Source: Betaproteobacteria bacterium (lineage in GTDB: Bacteria > Pseudomonadota > Gammaproteobacteria > Burkholderiales > Casimicrobiaceae). From it: a stretch of DNA of 45,593 nt. A program made the position numbers and the translations under genes. Under the pieces are notes generated by a model, which saw nothing but the letters and a program-made list of their open reading frames with translations, ran no database searches and was not told the origin of the DNA. Of this stretch, positions 33,940 through 45,593 are shown in pieces (the stretch's first letter is position 1; each line of letters starts with the position of its first letter). The stretch lies in NCBI GenBank assembly GCA_018971195.1, contig JAGXBK010000005.1, forward strand, positions 1 to 45,593. Reading direction: 5' to 3'.

Positions 33940-35447
33940 GCGAGCCGGGCCGGGCGGGCGAATGCCCAGCGCCGGGCGCGGTCCTTGCAACGGATGGATC
34001 GCCGCAGCAGATCGCACTGTCGCTGGTCTCGCACACCAATGCGGGCAAGACGACGCTGGCGCGCACGCTGCTCGGTCGCGATGTAGGCGAGGTGCGGGAC
34101 GCCGCGCACGTCACCACCTCGGCCGAGCGCCACGTGATGATCGAGACGGCGCAAGGCGATGCGCTTTCGCTGTGGGACACCCCCGGCTTCGGGGACAGCG
34201 CACGCCTCGGGCGGCGGCTCGCCGCTCTCGACAACCCGATCCTTGAATTCCTCGCTTCCAGCTGGGACCGGTGGCGCGATCGCCCGTTCTGGTCGAGCCA
34301 GCAGGCGGTGAGGAACGTTCGCGAGCGTGCCGACGTCGTCCTCTATCTCGTCAATGCGTCGGAACGTCCGCAGGACGCCGGTTATCTCGCGCCCGAGATG
34401 CAGATCCTCGAATGGATCGGAAAGCCCGTCGTCGTCTTGCTCAACCAGATCGGAGTGCCGCGCGGGCCGGCCGACGACGCCGCCGACATCGCGCGCTGGC
34501 GCAATGCGCTCGGTGCGAGGCCGATCATCCGCGGCGTGCTGGCGCTCGACGCCTTCGCGCGCTGCTGGGTGCAGGAGCGCACGCTGCTGCGCGCTGTCGC
34601 CGCCGCGTTGCCGGCGTCGCGACAGGAGGCTTTCGCGCGCCTCGCGTCGGCGTGGCAGGCGGCGCGCGAGCGGCAGTTCGACCAAGCGATGGCTGCGATC
34701 GCGCTGCCGATCGCCCGCGCGGCCTGCGATCGCGAGGGCCTGCCGGACGCCGGGTTCAGGGGTTCGCTGCGCGAGGTCGGGAAGGCGATGGGCATTCCCG
34801 GTCGCGACGGGGGCACGAAGGAGGCAGCGATGTCCGCGCTTGCGCTGCGCCTCGACGCCGACCTGCGCGCCAGCACCGACCGGCTGATCGCGATCCACCG
34901 GCTCGAAGGCCGGGCGGCCGCCGAGGTGACCGCCCGGCTCGCCGACAGCGTTGTCACCGACGCGCCGGTCGACGAGCGCAAGGCCGCAGTCGTCGGCGGA
35001 TTCGTGTCGGGCGCGCTGACGGGCCTCGCCACGGATCTCGCGGCGGGCGGACTGACGTTCGGCGCCGGACTCCTGGCGGGCGGGGTGGTCGGGGCGCTCG
35101 GCGCAGCCGGACTGGCGCGGGGATTCAACCTGGTGCGCGGCACGACCGAATCGTCGCTGCGCTGGACCGACGAATTCATCGCCGCCCTGGTGCCCGCCGC
35201 GATCCTGCGCTACCTGGCAGTCGCGCATTACGGCCGCGGCCGCGGCGAGTGGACGGCGAGCGAGCACCCCGCGATCTGGCGCAATGCCGTCGAGGCGACG
35301 ATCGCGCGCCGCGCACAGCTATCGACGGCATCGCCATGGACGCAGCGCGCAGGGGGCTGCGATCCCGAGCGCCTGGCGGGGCAGGTCGCCGCGATGCTGC
35401 GCGACATCGCGCGCGAGGTGCTCGACACGCTCTACCCGGCGGCCTGA
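33936..35447 (+). CDS. GTPase with DUF3482-like C-terminal region
   Basis: SLVSHTNAGKTTLARTLLGRDVG (P-loop), DTPGFGD (G3), LLNQIG (G4-like); Gly/Ala-rich hydrophobic segment GGFVSGALTGLATDLAAGGLTFGAGLLAGGVVGALG. Confidence 0.8.
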   Translation: MSEPGRAGECPAPGAVLATDGSPQQIALSLVSHTNAGKTTLARTLLGRDVGEVRDAAHVTTSAERHVMIETAQGDALSLWDTPGFGDSARLGRRLAALDNPILEFLASSWDRWRDRPFWSSQQAVRNVRERADVVLYLVNASERPQDAGYLAPEMQILEWIGKPVVVLLNQIGVPRGPADDAADIARWRNALGARPIIRGVLALDAFARCWVQERTLLRAVAAALPASRQEAFARLASAWQAARERQFDQAMAAIALPIARAACDREGLPDAGFRGSLREVGKAMGIPGRDGGTKEAAMSALALRLDADLRASTDRLIAIHRLEGRAAAEVTARLADSVVTDAPVDERKAAVVGGFVSGALTGLATDLAAGGLTFGAGLLAGGVVGALGAAGLARGFNLVRGTTESSLRWTDEFIAALVPAAILRYLAVAHYGRGRGEWTASEHPAIWRNAVEATIARRAQLSTASPWTQRAGGCDPERLAGQVAAMLRDIAREVLDTLYPAA

Positions 35448-35472
35448 CGTCCGTGCCACCGGGCCCGCCGGG

Positions 35473-36039
35473 TCATGGCCCGAACAATGCCTTCGACGCC
35501 GGCGGATAGGTGACGACCAGGCCATCGACCTGCGCGAAGGGCGTGAGCCGGTGCACCGATGTCCGCTGCGCGCCGACGATGTCCTCGACGCGGATTCCGC
35601 GCACCGTCAGCGCATCGGCGATCAACGACCGGTGGCAGCGCCAGGGCACGGCCTCGGCGCACATCAGCGCGCAGCGCTCGCGCGCCGCATCAGCGACCAC
35701 CCGGGCGACCCCGGCCGCGAATGCAGCGGTCTGCATGTAGTCGGCATAGCCGCGAAACGAAGGATTGCGCCAGCCCGTGTTGCGGGAGTCCGCGACCGCG
35801 TGCCGCAGGCCTCCGAGTTCCGGCATGTGGACGTAGCCGATGCCTGCCGCGGCAAGGGCGCCGGGGAGCGATTCGCGATTGAACTGCGGGTTGTGGCGCG
35901 AGCGAGGGACCGTGCGCACGTCGAGGAGCAGGTTGATGCGGTGCCGCGCGAGCAGTGCCATGAACTCCGGCAACGGCCGTGTCGAGTGGCCGATCGTCCA
36001 GACGGTGTCGGGGACGGTGTCCCCCGGAATCGCAGGCAT
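35473..36039 (-). CDS. DUF488 domain-containing protein
   Basis: VWTIGHSTRPLPEFMALLARHRINLLLDVRTVPRSRHNPQFN; CAEAVPWRCHRSLIADAL. Confidence 0.92.
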   Translation of the reverse strand: MPAIPGDTVPDTVWTIGHSTRPLPEFMALLARHRINLLLDVRTVPRSRHNPQFNRESLPGALAAAGIGYVHMPELGGLRHAVADSRNTGWRNPSFRGYADYMQTAAFAAGVARVVADAARERCALMCAEAVPWRCHRSLIADALTVRGIRVEDIVGAQRTSVHRLTPFAQVDGLVVTYPPASKALFGP

Positions 36040-36115
36040 CGTCGCCACAGCATAGCGGAGGCCGCTGGCCGGGTCCTTGCCAGACGCAAGACGGACGGCG
36101 GACAATGCGCGCGCA

Positions 36116-37420
36116 ATGACCAAACCCCGCACACATCAGTTCGACACGCTGTCGCTGCACGCGGGCTCGCGTCCCGATCCGGCGACCGGTGCACGGGCGA
36201 CGCCGATCTACCAGACGGCGTCGTTCGTGTTCCCGGACACCGATCACGCAGCGGCGCTGTTCAACATGGAGCGGGCGGGCTACGTCTATTCGCGGATCTC
36301 CAACCCGACCTGCGCAGTGCTCGAGGAGCGCATCGCCGCGCTCGAAGGCGGCGCGGGCGCGATCGCGACCGCCAGCGGGCAGGCGGCACTGCACCTCGCC
36401 ATCGTCACGCTGCTGTCCGCGGGCTCGCACATCGTGGCATCGCGCTCGCTGTACGGCGGCTCGCACAACTTGCTCGCCTACACGCTGCCGCGCTTCGGCA
36501 TCGACACGACCTTCGTCGATCCGCGCGACATCGACGCCTGGCGCGCGGCCATCCGACCGCAGACCCGGCTGCTGTTCGGCGAGACGCTGGGCAATCCGCG
36601 GCTCGAGGTCCTCGACATCCCGACCGTGGCGTCGCTCGCCCATGACCACGGCCTGCCGCTGCTCGTCGATTCGACGTTCACGACGCCATGGCTGATCCGG
36701 CCTTTCGAGCATGGGGCCGACCTCGTTTTCCATTCGGCGACCAAGTTCCTGTCGGGACATGGCGTGGTAATCGGCGGCCTGCTCGTCGACTCGGGGAGCT
36801 TCGACTGGAACGCCGATGGGACCCGCGAGAAATTCCCTGCGCTGACCGAGCCTTACGCAGGCTTTCACGACATGGTCTTCGCCGAGGAGTCGACGACGGC
36901 TGCGTTCCTGCTGCGCGCCCGTCGCGAGGGCATCCGCGATTTCGGTGCGTGCATGGCGCCGACGACGGCGTTCCAGATCCTGCAGGGGATCGAGACGCTA
37001 CCGGTGCGCATGGCGCGCCACGTCGAGAACGCACGGGTAATCGTCGATTTCCTGCGCGACCACCCGCTGGTTGCCGGCGTCGGCTACCCCGGGCTGCCCG
37101 ATCATCCCGATCATGCCCTCGCGAAGAAGCTGCTGCCTCGCGGCTGCGGCGCGGTGTTCAGCTTCGACCTGCGCGGCACGCGCGAGCAGGGGCGGCGCTT
37201 CATCGAGGCGCTGCGCCTGTTCTCGCACCTCGCGAACGTCGGCGACGCGAAATCGCTGGTGATCCATCCTGCGTCGACGACGCATTTCCGGATGTCGTCC
37301 GAGGACCTGCTGCGAGCGGGGATCACCGAGGGGGCGATCCGGCTGTCGATCGGCCTCGAGGATCCATCCGACCTGATCGAGGACCTGTCGCGGGCGCTGT
37401 ACGCGGCAGGCAAGCCCTGA
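36116..37420 (+). CDS. metY: O-acetyl/O-succinylhomoserine sulfhydrylase-type PLP enzyme
   Basis: DTLSLHAGSRPDPATGARATPIYQTASFVF; YSRISNPTCAVLEERIAALEGG; HSATKFLSGHG PLP lysine. Confidence 0.85.
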   Translation: MTKPRTHQFDTLSLHAGSRPDPATGARATPIYQTASFVFPDTDHAAALFNMERAGYVYSRISNPTCAVLEERIAALEGGAGAIATASGQAALHLAIVTLLSAGSHIVASRSLYGGSHNLLAYTLPRFGIDTTFVDPRDIDAWRAAIRPQTRLLFGETLGNPRLEVLDIPTVASLAHDHGLPLLVDSTFTTPWLIRPFEHGADLVFHSATKFLSGHGVVIGGLLVDSGSFDWNADGTREKFPALTEPYAGFHDMVFAEESTTAAFLLRARREGIRDFGACMAPTTAFQILQGIETLPVRMARHVENARVIVDFLRDHPLVAGVGYPGLPDHPDHALAKKLLPRGCGAVFSFDLRGTREQGRRFIEALRLFSHLANVGDAKSLVIHPASTTHFRMSSEDLLRAGITEGAIRLSIGLEDPSDLIEDLSRALYAAGKP

Positions 37421-38229
37421 TGCGGCTTGCGGTCGCGGGGCGCGGGGTCTACGCCTACACCGGGACCCGGGCACCCGACCCGGCGCTGCCGACGATGCTG
37501 TTCGTGCACGGTGCGGCCGGCGACCACGGCGTCTTCGCGCTGCAGTCGCGCTATTTCGCGTGGCACGGATGGAACGTGCTCGCGGTCGATCTTCCGGGCC
37601 ACGGGCGCTCGGAGGGGCCGGCGCTGGACGCCGTCGCGGCGATTGCCGACTGGATCGCCGCCGTCGTCGCTGCCGCAGGCGCGCGAGCTGCGGTGCTGGT
37701 CGGCCACTCGCTGGGCTCGCTGTCGGTGCTCGAATGCGCGGCGCGCCATCCCGGCGTCGCCGCGAGGATCGCGCTGCTCGGGCCGGCGGCGCCGATGCCC
37801 GTCGCCGAGGACCTGCTCGCCGCCGCCGCGCGCAACGACCATCTCGCGTACGAGCTCATCAACGGCTGGTCCTACGGCCCCTTGAGCCAGCTCGGCGGCA
37901 ACCGCAACCCGGGGCTGTGGATGCCGGGCAACTCGATGCGCCTGATGGAGCGCACGCAGGCCGGCGTGCTGTCGACCGATCTCCTCGCCTGTCATCGCTA
38001 CGACGGTGGCCTCGCGGCGGCGGCTGCGCTCGCGTGCCCGGCACTGGTCATCATGGGCGAACGCGACGTCATGGCCCCGCCGCGCAATGCGCAGGCGCTC
38101 ATCGGCGCCCTGAAGGATGCGCGCAGCGTGACCATTCCCGGCTGCGGCCATTCGCTGATGGTCGAGCAGCCCGACGCGGTGCTGGACGCGCTGCGCCGGT
38201 TCGTGGGCGCCTCGCCTGCCGGGCGCTGA
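37420..38229 (+). CDS. Alpha/beta hydrolase
   Basis: FVHGAAGDHGVF; VGHSLGSLSVLE; GCGHSLMVEQPDAV. Confidence 0.9.
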   Translation: MRLAVAGRGVYAYTGTRAPDPALPTMLFVHGAAGDHGVFALQSRYFAWHGWNVLAVDLPGHGRSEGPALDAVAAIADWIAAVVAAAGARAAVLVGHSLGSLSVLECAARHPGVAARIALLGPAAPMPVAEDLLAAAARNDHLAYELINGWSYGPLSQLGGNRNPGLWMPGNSMRLMERTQAGVLSTDLLACHRYDGGLAAAAALACPALVIMGERDVMAPPRNAQALIGALKDARSVTIPGCGHSLMVEQPDAVLDALRRFVGASPAGR

Positions 38230-38248
38230 GTCCGGCGGAGGGGAGCGC

Positions 38249-38980
38249 ATGCTCACGCCACGGATCTTCGTCGGCGACGCGCAGCCGATGCCCTGCGCAG
38301 GCGAGGCATTCCCGTTGCCGGCGGCGGCGGCACGCCATGTCGCGCAGGTACTGCGGATGCGACGCGGCGACGCGTTGGCGCTCTTCGCGGGCACCGCGGG
38401 CGAATACACGGCCACGATCACGCGCATCGACCGGCATGGCGTCGTCGTGCAGGTCGAGCGGTTCGTCGAGGTCGAGCGCGAGTCTGCGCGGCCGCTCACG
38501 CTGGTGCAGGCGACGATCGCCGCCGACATGATGGATCTCGTCGTGCGCAAGGCAGTCGAGCTCGGCGTATCCGCGATCGTTCCCGTCCAGGCCGCGCGCA
38601 GCCAGGGGCTCGCGCCCGAGCGGGCGTCGCGGCGCGTGCTTCACTGGCGCCAGATCGCGGTCGCGGCCTGCGAGCAGTGCGGTCGCAATCGCGTGCCGTC
38701 GGTCGCGCCGGTCACCGCATGGCCCGAGTGGCTGGCAGGCGTGGGCGACGCCGAGGCTCCGATCGCCATCCTCGACCACGAGGCCGCGCATTCGCTGGCG
38801 AGCGTCGCTGCTACGTCCGCGCTGCGCACGCTGGTCGTCGGGCCCGAGGGCGGATTCACGCGCGACGAGATGGGGGCGGCGCTCGGGCGCGGAGCGATCC
38901 CGGCCCATCTGGGTCCGCGCGTGCTGCGCGCGGAGACCGCGGCGCTCGCCGCGCTCGCGATCGTCGGCGCGTCGGGCTGA
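38249..38980 (+). CDS. rsmE: 16S rRNA (uracil1498-N3)-methyltransferase
   Basis: HVAQVLRMRRGDAL; KAVELGVSAIVPVQAARSQG; VVGPEGGFTRDEM; LGPRVLRAETAALAAL. Confidence 0.95.
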   Translation: MLTPRIFVGDAQPMPCAGEAFPLPAAAARHVAQVLRMRRGDALALFAGTAGEYTATITRIDRHGVVVQVERFVEVERESARPLTLVQATIAADMMDLVVRKAVELGVSAIVPVQAARSQGLAPERASRRVLHWRQIAVAACEQCGRNRVPSVAPVTAWPEWLAGVGDAEAPIAILDHEAAHSLASVAATSALRTLVVGPEGGFTRDEMGAALGRGAIPAHLGPRVLRAETAALAALAIVGASG

Positions 38981-38993
38981 CTCGCCCTTGGCG

Positions 38994-39437
38994 TCAACGC
39001 GCCGCGTTGTCGCCCGCGATCAGTATGCTGCAGCGCACGCGCTCGATCAGCAGCGAGTCGATCGACCCGCGCCACCATCGCAACGCGAACTTCTTGCTGC
39101 GCCGGTGCCCGAGTATCAGGAGGTCGATCTTCAGCGAGTCGACCAACCGGGCGATGACGTCGACGGGCTCGCCGTCCTCGAGGTGCGTGCTCACCGAGAA
39201 CCCGCGCTCGGTGAGCCTGGCCGCAGCCTCCTTGAGGTCCGCGTCCATACGGCTGCGATCGACGGCGAGCGCGGGCTCGGGCACGAATTCGCCGGCGAGC
39301 AGGTATGGCGACGGATCGTGCAGGACGCATACCAGGTGGATTTCGCGGCCTGATATCAGCGTCAGGTGGCTGCATTCGTCGACGGCGAGACGGCTCTCGG
39401 GCGAGCCGTCGAATGCAACGAGTATCCTCTGGTACAT
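38994..39437 (-). CDS. Universal stress protein (UspA family)
   Basis: MYQRILVAFDGSPESRLAVDE; LLILGHRRSKKFALRWWRGSI. Confidence 0.92.
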   Translation of the reverse strand: MYQRILVAFDGSPESRLAVDECSHLTLISGREIHLVCVLHDPSPYLLAGEFVPEPALAVDRSRMDADLKEAAARLTERGFSVSTHLEDGEPVDVIARLVDSLKIDLLILGHRRSKKFALRWWRGSIDSLLIERVRCSILIAGDNAAR

Positions 39438-39515
39438 GGCTACCTCCGGTGACCGCGAATGGACCGCGCGGAGACGATCGCGAGGCCAAACGCTAGGGTA
39501 ACGATCGCGAGGCAT

Positions 39516-40541
39516 TCATGGAAGGCCCGGCTTGCCGCAAAGCGTCAGCGCCGCCGACGCGACCGCGTCCCACGGGTCGCCGCTGCCGATGCCCTTGGCC
39601 AGCGCATCGAGCCCGGCCAGCGAGTGCAACAGCCGCTCCGTCGTTGCGGGTGCGACGCGCCGGGCCGCACGCTCGAGCGCCGCCTGGCGCTTGCCCCAGA
39701 CGCGCACGCCGCGCAGCGCGCTCGCCAGGGCCATCCCCTGCCGCATCGACTCATGCACGGTGGCCAGGGCGTGCAGGTCTTCGGAGAGCTGCCAGATGAC
39801 CAGCGTGACCGGTTCGGCGGCTTCGCGCAACATCGAGACGATGCGCAGCATGCGCGCGGCATCGCCGGCGAGCCACGCTTCGGACAGCTCGAATACATCG
39901 TAGCGGGCGACGTCCGCGACCGCGTCGAGCACGGCGTCATGGTCGAGCGGACCCTCCGGCAGCAGCAGTGCGAGCTTGTCGATTTCCTGGCGCGCCGCGA
40001 GCAGATTGCCTTCGCAGCGCTCGGCCAGGAACGCGAGCGTCTGCCTGCCCGCGCGCTGGCCGTTGCGGGCCAGCCGCGAGGCGATCCACGCCGGAAGGGC
40101 GGCGCGCTCGATCGCCGGCACCGCGACCGTCACGCCGGCGCCGGCGAGCGCGCCAAACCACGCCGACGACTGGGTCGCGCGATCGAGCCGCGGCAGCGTG
40201 ATCAGCGTGATGTTGTCCGGATTGGGATTCTCCGCGTAGCGGGCGAGCACTGCCGCGCCTTCGACCCCCGGCTTGCCGGACGGAATCCGCAGGTCGACGA
40301 GCTTGCGCGAACCGAAAAGACCCAGGTTGGCATTGGCCGCGATGAATGCGTCCCAGCGGAAGTGCTGCTCGACGACGAAGATCTCGCGGTCCTCGCAGCC
40401 GGCGCGCCTCGCGGCGGCGCGGACCGCATCGGCGGCCTCGAGGGCGGTCAGCGGCTCGTCGCCGTGGATCACGTACAGCGGCGCGAGGCGCTTGGCGAGA
40501 TGGGCTTCGAGGGCTTCGGGCCGAACCTGGACGGGGGGCAT
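39516..40541 (-). CDS. holA: DNA polymerase III subunit delta
   Basis: VRPEALEAHLAKRLAPLYVIHGDEPL; downstream of lptE and leuS in the conserved order. Confidence 0.95.
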   Translation of the reverse strand: MPPVQVRPEALEAHLAKRLAPLYVIHGDEPLTALEAADAVRAAARRAGCEDREIFVVEQHFRWDAFIAANANLGLFGSRKLVDLRIPSGKPGVEGAAVLARYAENPNPDNITLITLPRLDRATQSSAWFGALAGAGVTVAVPAIERAALPAWIASRLARNGQRAGRQTLAFLAERCEGNLLAARQEIDKLALLLPEGPLDHDAVLDAVADVARYDVFELSEAWLAGDAARMLRIVSMLREAAEPVTLVIWQLSEDLHALATVHESMRQGMALASALRGVRVWGKRQAALERAARRVAPATTERLLHSLAGLDALAKGIGSGDPWDAVASAALTLCGKPGLP

Positions 40542-41170
40542 CGGTTCCTGCGTTCGCGGATAACGGTTTCCCGGCGGGACCGTCGCGACGCTACGCGGGC
40601 TTCCTCGCCGCCTGCAGCCGGCGTATGAGTTGCTGCACCGCGTCGGACTGCATCTCCTTCAGCAGCCGCTGCTCCTGGGCCTCGCGCGCGAGCACCTCGC
40701 TCTCGCTGTACGAGTAGCTGCGCCGCAGCGTGATTTCACCCGGCGGCAGCCATTGCGCGCCGTCGGGCCCGTGGACGCGGAAGTCGACGCGTTTGGTCAG
40801 TTGGTATTCGAGCACGCCACCCGCTGCCGACAGCGAAAGCACTTCCTTCTCGTCGGCGACGCGCGTGATGTCCAGCACGACCTGCGCGTCCTTCGCCGAC
40901 GGGACGACATGCGCATTTCCCGTCTCGGCGAGAGCACGCTCGAGCTCGGCGGCGAGGGGAGGGGCGCTGGCGCCGTTGACATAGATCGTCGTGAACGAGA
41001 AGTTCGCCTCGCCTCGAAGATGGAATCCGCAGGCAGCGAGCGTGCAGCCCAGGATGACCGTGATCGACAGACGGGCGATCGAGGTCGCCCGCGGGCCGCA
41101 CGCGACGTCCGGGTGCCTGCGCGTCGCGCGGATCGCGGGCTCGCGTCGGCCCGGCGCTGCGCCGGCGGCC

Positions 41171-43828
<2,658 letters not shown>

Positions 43829-43880
43829 CGGGTCGGGCGCTGGTATGCGCGGCGGATCCGCGCGGTTGCGCGAGGTGCCG

Positions 43881-43886
43881 ATTATA
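43881..43886 (-). promoter_or_regulatory. Candidate -10 box (TATAAT) for leuS-lptE-holA
   Basis: Perfect TATAAT on the minus strand, 53 bp upstream of the leuS ATG; no strong -35. Confidence 0.4.
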
Positions 43887-44040
43887 CCGGCGCGGGTGCG
43901 AAGATCGCCCACGCGCCCAGGGAAGCGAAGAGGATGGCGGCCCCGATCCCCCGCCGCAGTCGAATGACACAATTCTACGTTTCCAGTGACCTGCGGCCGG
44001 GTCGCCGCTCCATTGGCGTGATGCGCGCAGCATGCGCGGG

Positions 44041-44211
44041 ATGAATCGAAGGCACGGACGTGTGCGTGGCGTTCTTGCGGCGGCGGCGCTGGTCGCGGTG
44101 ACGGCGACCGGGTCGCGTCTCGCCGTCGCGGAAGCCGCCACGCCTGCGGGCGCACGACTTGACCCGCCGGCGCCTGGCGAGGTCAAATCCGGGTCCCGCA
44201 TCGTGTCGTGA
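44041..44211 (+). CDS. Possible small exported protein (56 aa)
   Basis: [56 protein letters not shown]: signal-peptide-like; below the length cut-off of the ORF track. Confidence 0.4.
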   Translation: MNRRHGRVRGVLAAAALVAVTATGSRLAVAEAATPAGARLDPPAPGEVKSGSRIVS

Positions 44212-44220
44212 GGCCCGCCC

Positions 44221-44697
44221 ATGGGTGCGATCGAATCCAAAGTCGTCAACATCGACGAATTGAAGCTCGAGCATTTCGCCAAGGGCGACAGGTTCGAATG
44301 CGACGCCGCGCGGATCGGGCCGCTGCTCGGCGCGAAGGATCTCGGCTATTCCTACGACGTCGTCCCGCCGGGAAAGCGCTCGTGTCCTTTCCACAGCCAT
44401 CGCGGCGAAGAGGAGATGTTCTTCATCGTGAAGGGTACGGGAACGCTGCGCTACGGCGCCGAGACGCGGAAGATCCGCGCCGGCGACGTGATCTGCTGCC
44501 CGACCGGCGGCCCGGAAACAGCGCACCAGATCGTCAACGACTCGGACGCCGAGCTCGCGTACCTGTCCGTCAGCACCATGACGCCTGCGGAGGTCTGCGA
44601 ATACCCGGATTCGAACAAGATCGGCGCATTCGGCGGCGGGCTGCGCCATATGACAAAGGCAGGCGACCACGTGGACTACTGGACCGACGAGATCTGA
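44221..44697 (+). CDS. Cupin domain-containing protein
   Basis: PFHSHRGEEEMFFIVKGTGTLRYGAETRKIRAGDVICCPTGGPETAHQIVN. Confidence 0.92.
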   Translation: MGAIESKVVNIDELKLEHFAKGDRFECDAARIGPLLGAKDLGYSYDVVPPGKRSCPFHSHRGEEEMFFIVKGTGTLRYGAETRKIRAGDVICCPTGGPETAHQIVNDSDAELAYLSVSTMTPAEVCEYPDSNKIGAFGGGLRHMTKAGDHVDYWTDEI

Positions 44698-44891
44698 GGT
44701 GCGCGGGGGTCGCGGACGTCTTGAAGGATCTGGGCGTGCCTGGCGCGATGCTCGCGAAGGGCGTGCCAATGCTTCTCGGAGTCCGAAGCGCCGTTTTGAA
44801 CCAATAGCGGATCCGTCGACACCGTTTCGGCAGGGTCGTCATTTCCTGTCCGACGGATGCCGAGTCGTGACGGAACGTGCCTCGCGTCTCC

Positions 44892-44917
44892 CGATCGGGC
44901 CGATCCCGGCCCGATCG
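44892..44917. repeat. Perfect 10-bp inverted repeat with 6-nt spacer
   Basis: CGATCGGGCC-GATCCC-GGCCCGATCG. Confidence 0.85.
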
Positions 44918-45098
44918 TCGGCCGGCGTGGATCGACCCGAACCCCGTACATGAGCTTCGAACCGGTCATAGATTGGGATTGAAGCGTGTCGCATGTGCCC
45001 GCGGCCCGCCGATGTGGAGATGCGACCGACGTTGCAACACGCTGCACGGAAACCGTCGTAGTATTGACGCCCCCCTGGGTCCCTGATCACGACATTCA

Positions 45099-45593
45099 AT
45101 GAACGCAGCGACGCCGATCGACCTGCGCTCGGATACGGTCACCCGTCCCTCTCCGGAAATGCGATCGGCGATCGCCGCGGCTCCCGTCGGTGATGACCAG
45201 TACGGGGACGACCCCACGGTGAACGCGTTGCAGGAGCGCGTCGCAGCACTCCTGGGCAAAGAAGCGGCGCTCTGGCTGCCCAGCGGCACCATGGCGAACC
45301 AGGTTGCCCTGCGCACGCTCACCCGCCCCGGGGATGATGTGGTCGTCAGCCGCGAGGCCCATACGGTCTGGCACGAGACCGGAGGATCGGCCGCCAACGC
45401 GGGCGTTCAGCTGAACGAAATCGGCGCGCGGGGCGTGTTCACAGCAGACGAATTCCTTGCCGCGATAAAGCCGCGCGACCACCCGATTTACCCCCCTACC
45501 ACGCTCGTCCAAGTCGAGAATACGCACAATCGCGCTGGCGGCGTTGTCTTCCCGCAAGATGAGGCAGTGCGGATCTGCGCCATGGCGCGCCAA
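45099..45593 (+). CDS. Threonine aldolase / beta-eliminating lyase family protein, truncated by the window edge
   Basis: [65 protein letters not shown]; absent from the ORF track because no stop lies in the window. Confidence 0.92.
   Translation, partial: MNAATPIDLRSDTVTRPSPEMRSAIAAAPVGDDQYGDDPTVNALQERVAALLGKEAALWLPSGTMANQVALRTLTRPGDDVVVSREAHTVWHETGGSAANAGVQLNEIGARGVFTADEFLAAIKPRDHPIYPPTTLVQVENTHNRAGGVVFPQDEAVRICAMARQ

Overview
High-GC bacterial chromosomal window with about 39 protein-coding genes. The leuS-lptE-holA order and the overall protein character suggest a betaproteobacterium, probably Burkholderiales (inference). No rRNA, tRNA, CRISPR array, phage module or transposase gene was found. 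Main blocks: (i) ferredoxin reductase, epimerase, ubiA, DNA glycosylase, SDR and ubiD; (ii) a YqjD/YqjE/YqjK-like envelope triad; (iii) a minus-strand run of dacB, bioA, pip, FAH-family hydrolase, SDR and dienelactone hydrolase, preceded by an rhlE-type helicase; (iv) a plus-strand sugar/sugar-acid locus of GntR regulator, UxaA-family dehydratase, CUT1 ABC transporter and IlvD/Edd dehydratase, which with the FAH hydrolase and SDR looks like a non-phosphorylative sugar oxidation regulon; (v) a MarR-linked branched-chain-type ABC importer with a fused LivM-LivG protein; (vi) a DUF2868 / DUF3482 membrane-GTPase pair of unknown function; (vii) metY, rsmE, usp, holA, lptE, leuS, a cupin and a truncated threonine aldolase at the right edge. 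The most interesting non-coding signals are: a GGGGTCAG-type repeat array that supplies the C-terminus and stop codon of the first gene; a tandem pair of hairpins with conserved stems and diverged loops starting at the rhlE stop; a degenerate 7-nt array replacing the Shine-Dalgarno region of the sugar ABC ATPase; a repeat-like 30-codon mini-ORF flanked by 18-bp direct repeats and fused by ATGA to livF; and a TTTGAC-N4-GTCAAA operator in the liv promoter. All work was by eye; no searches were run.
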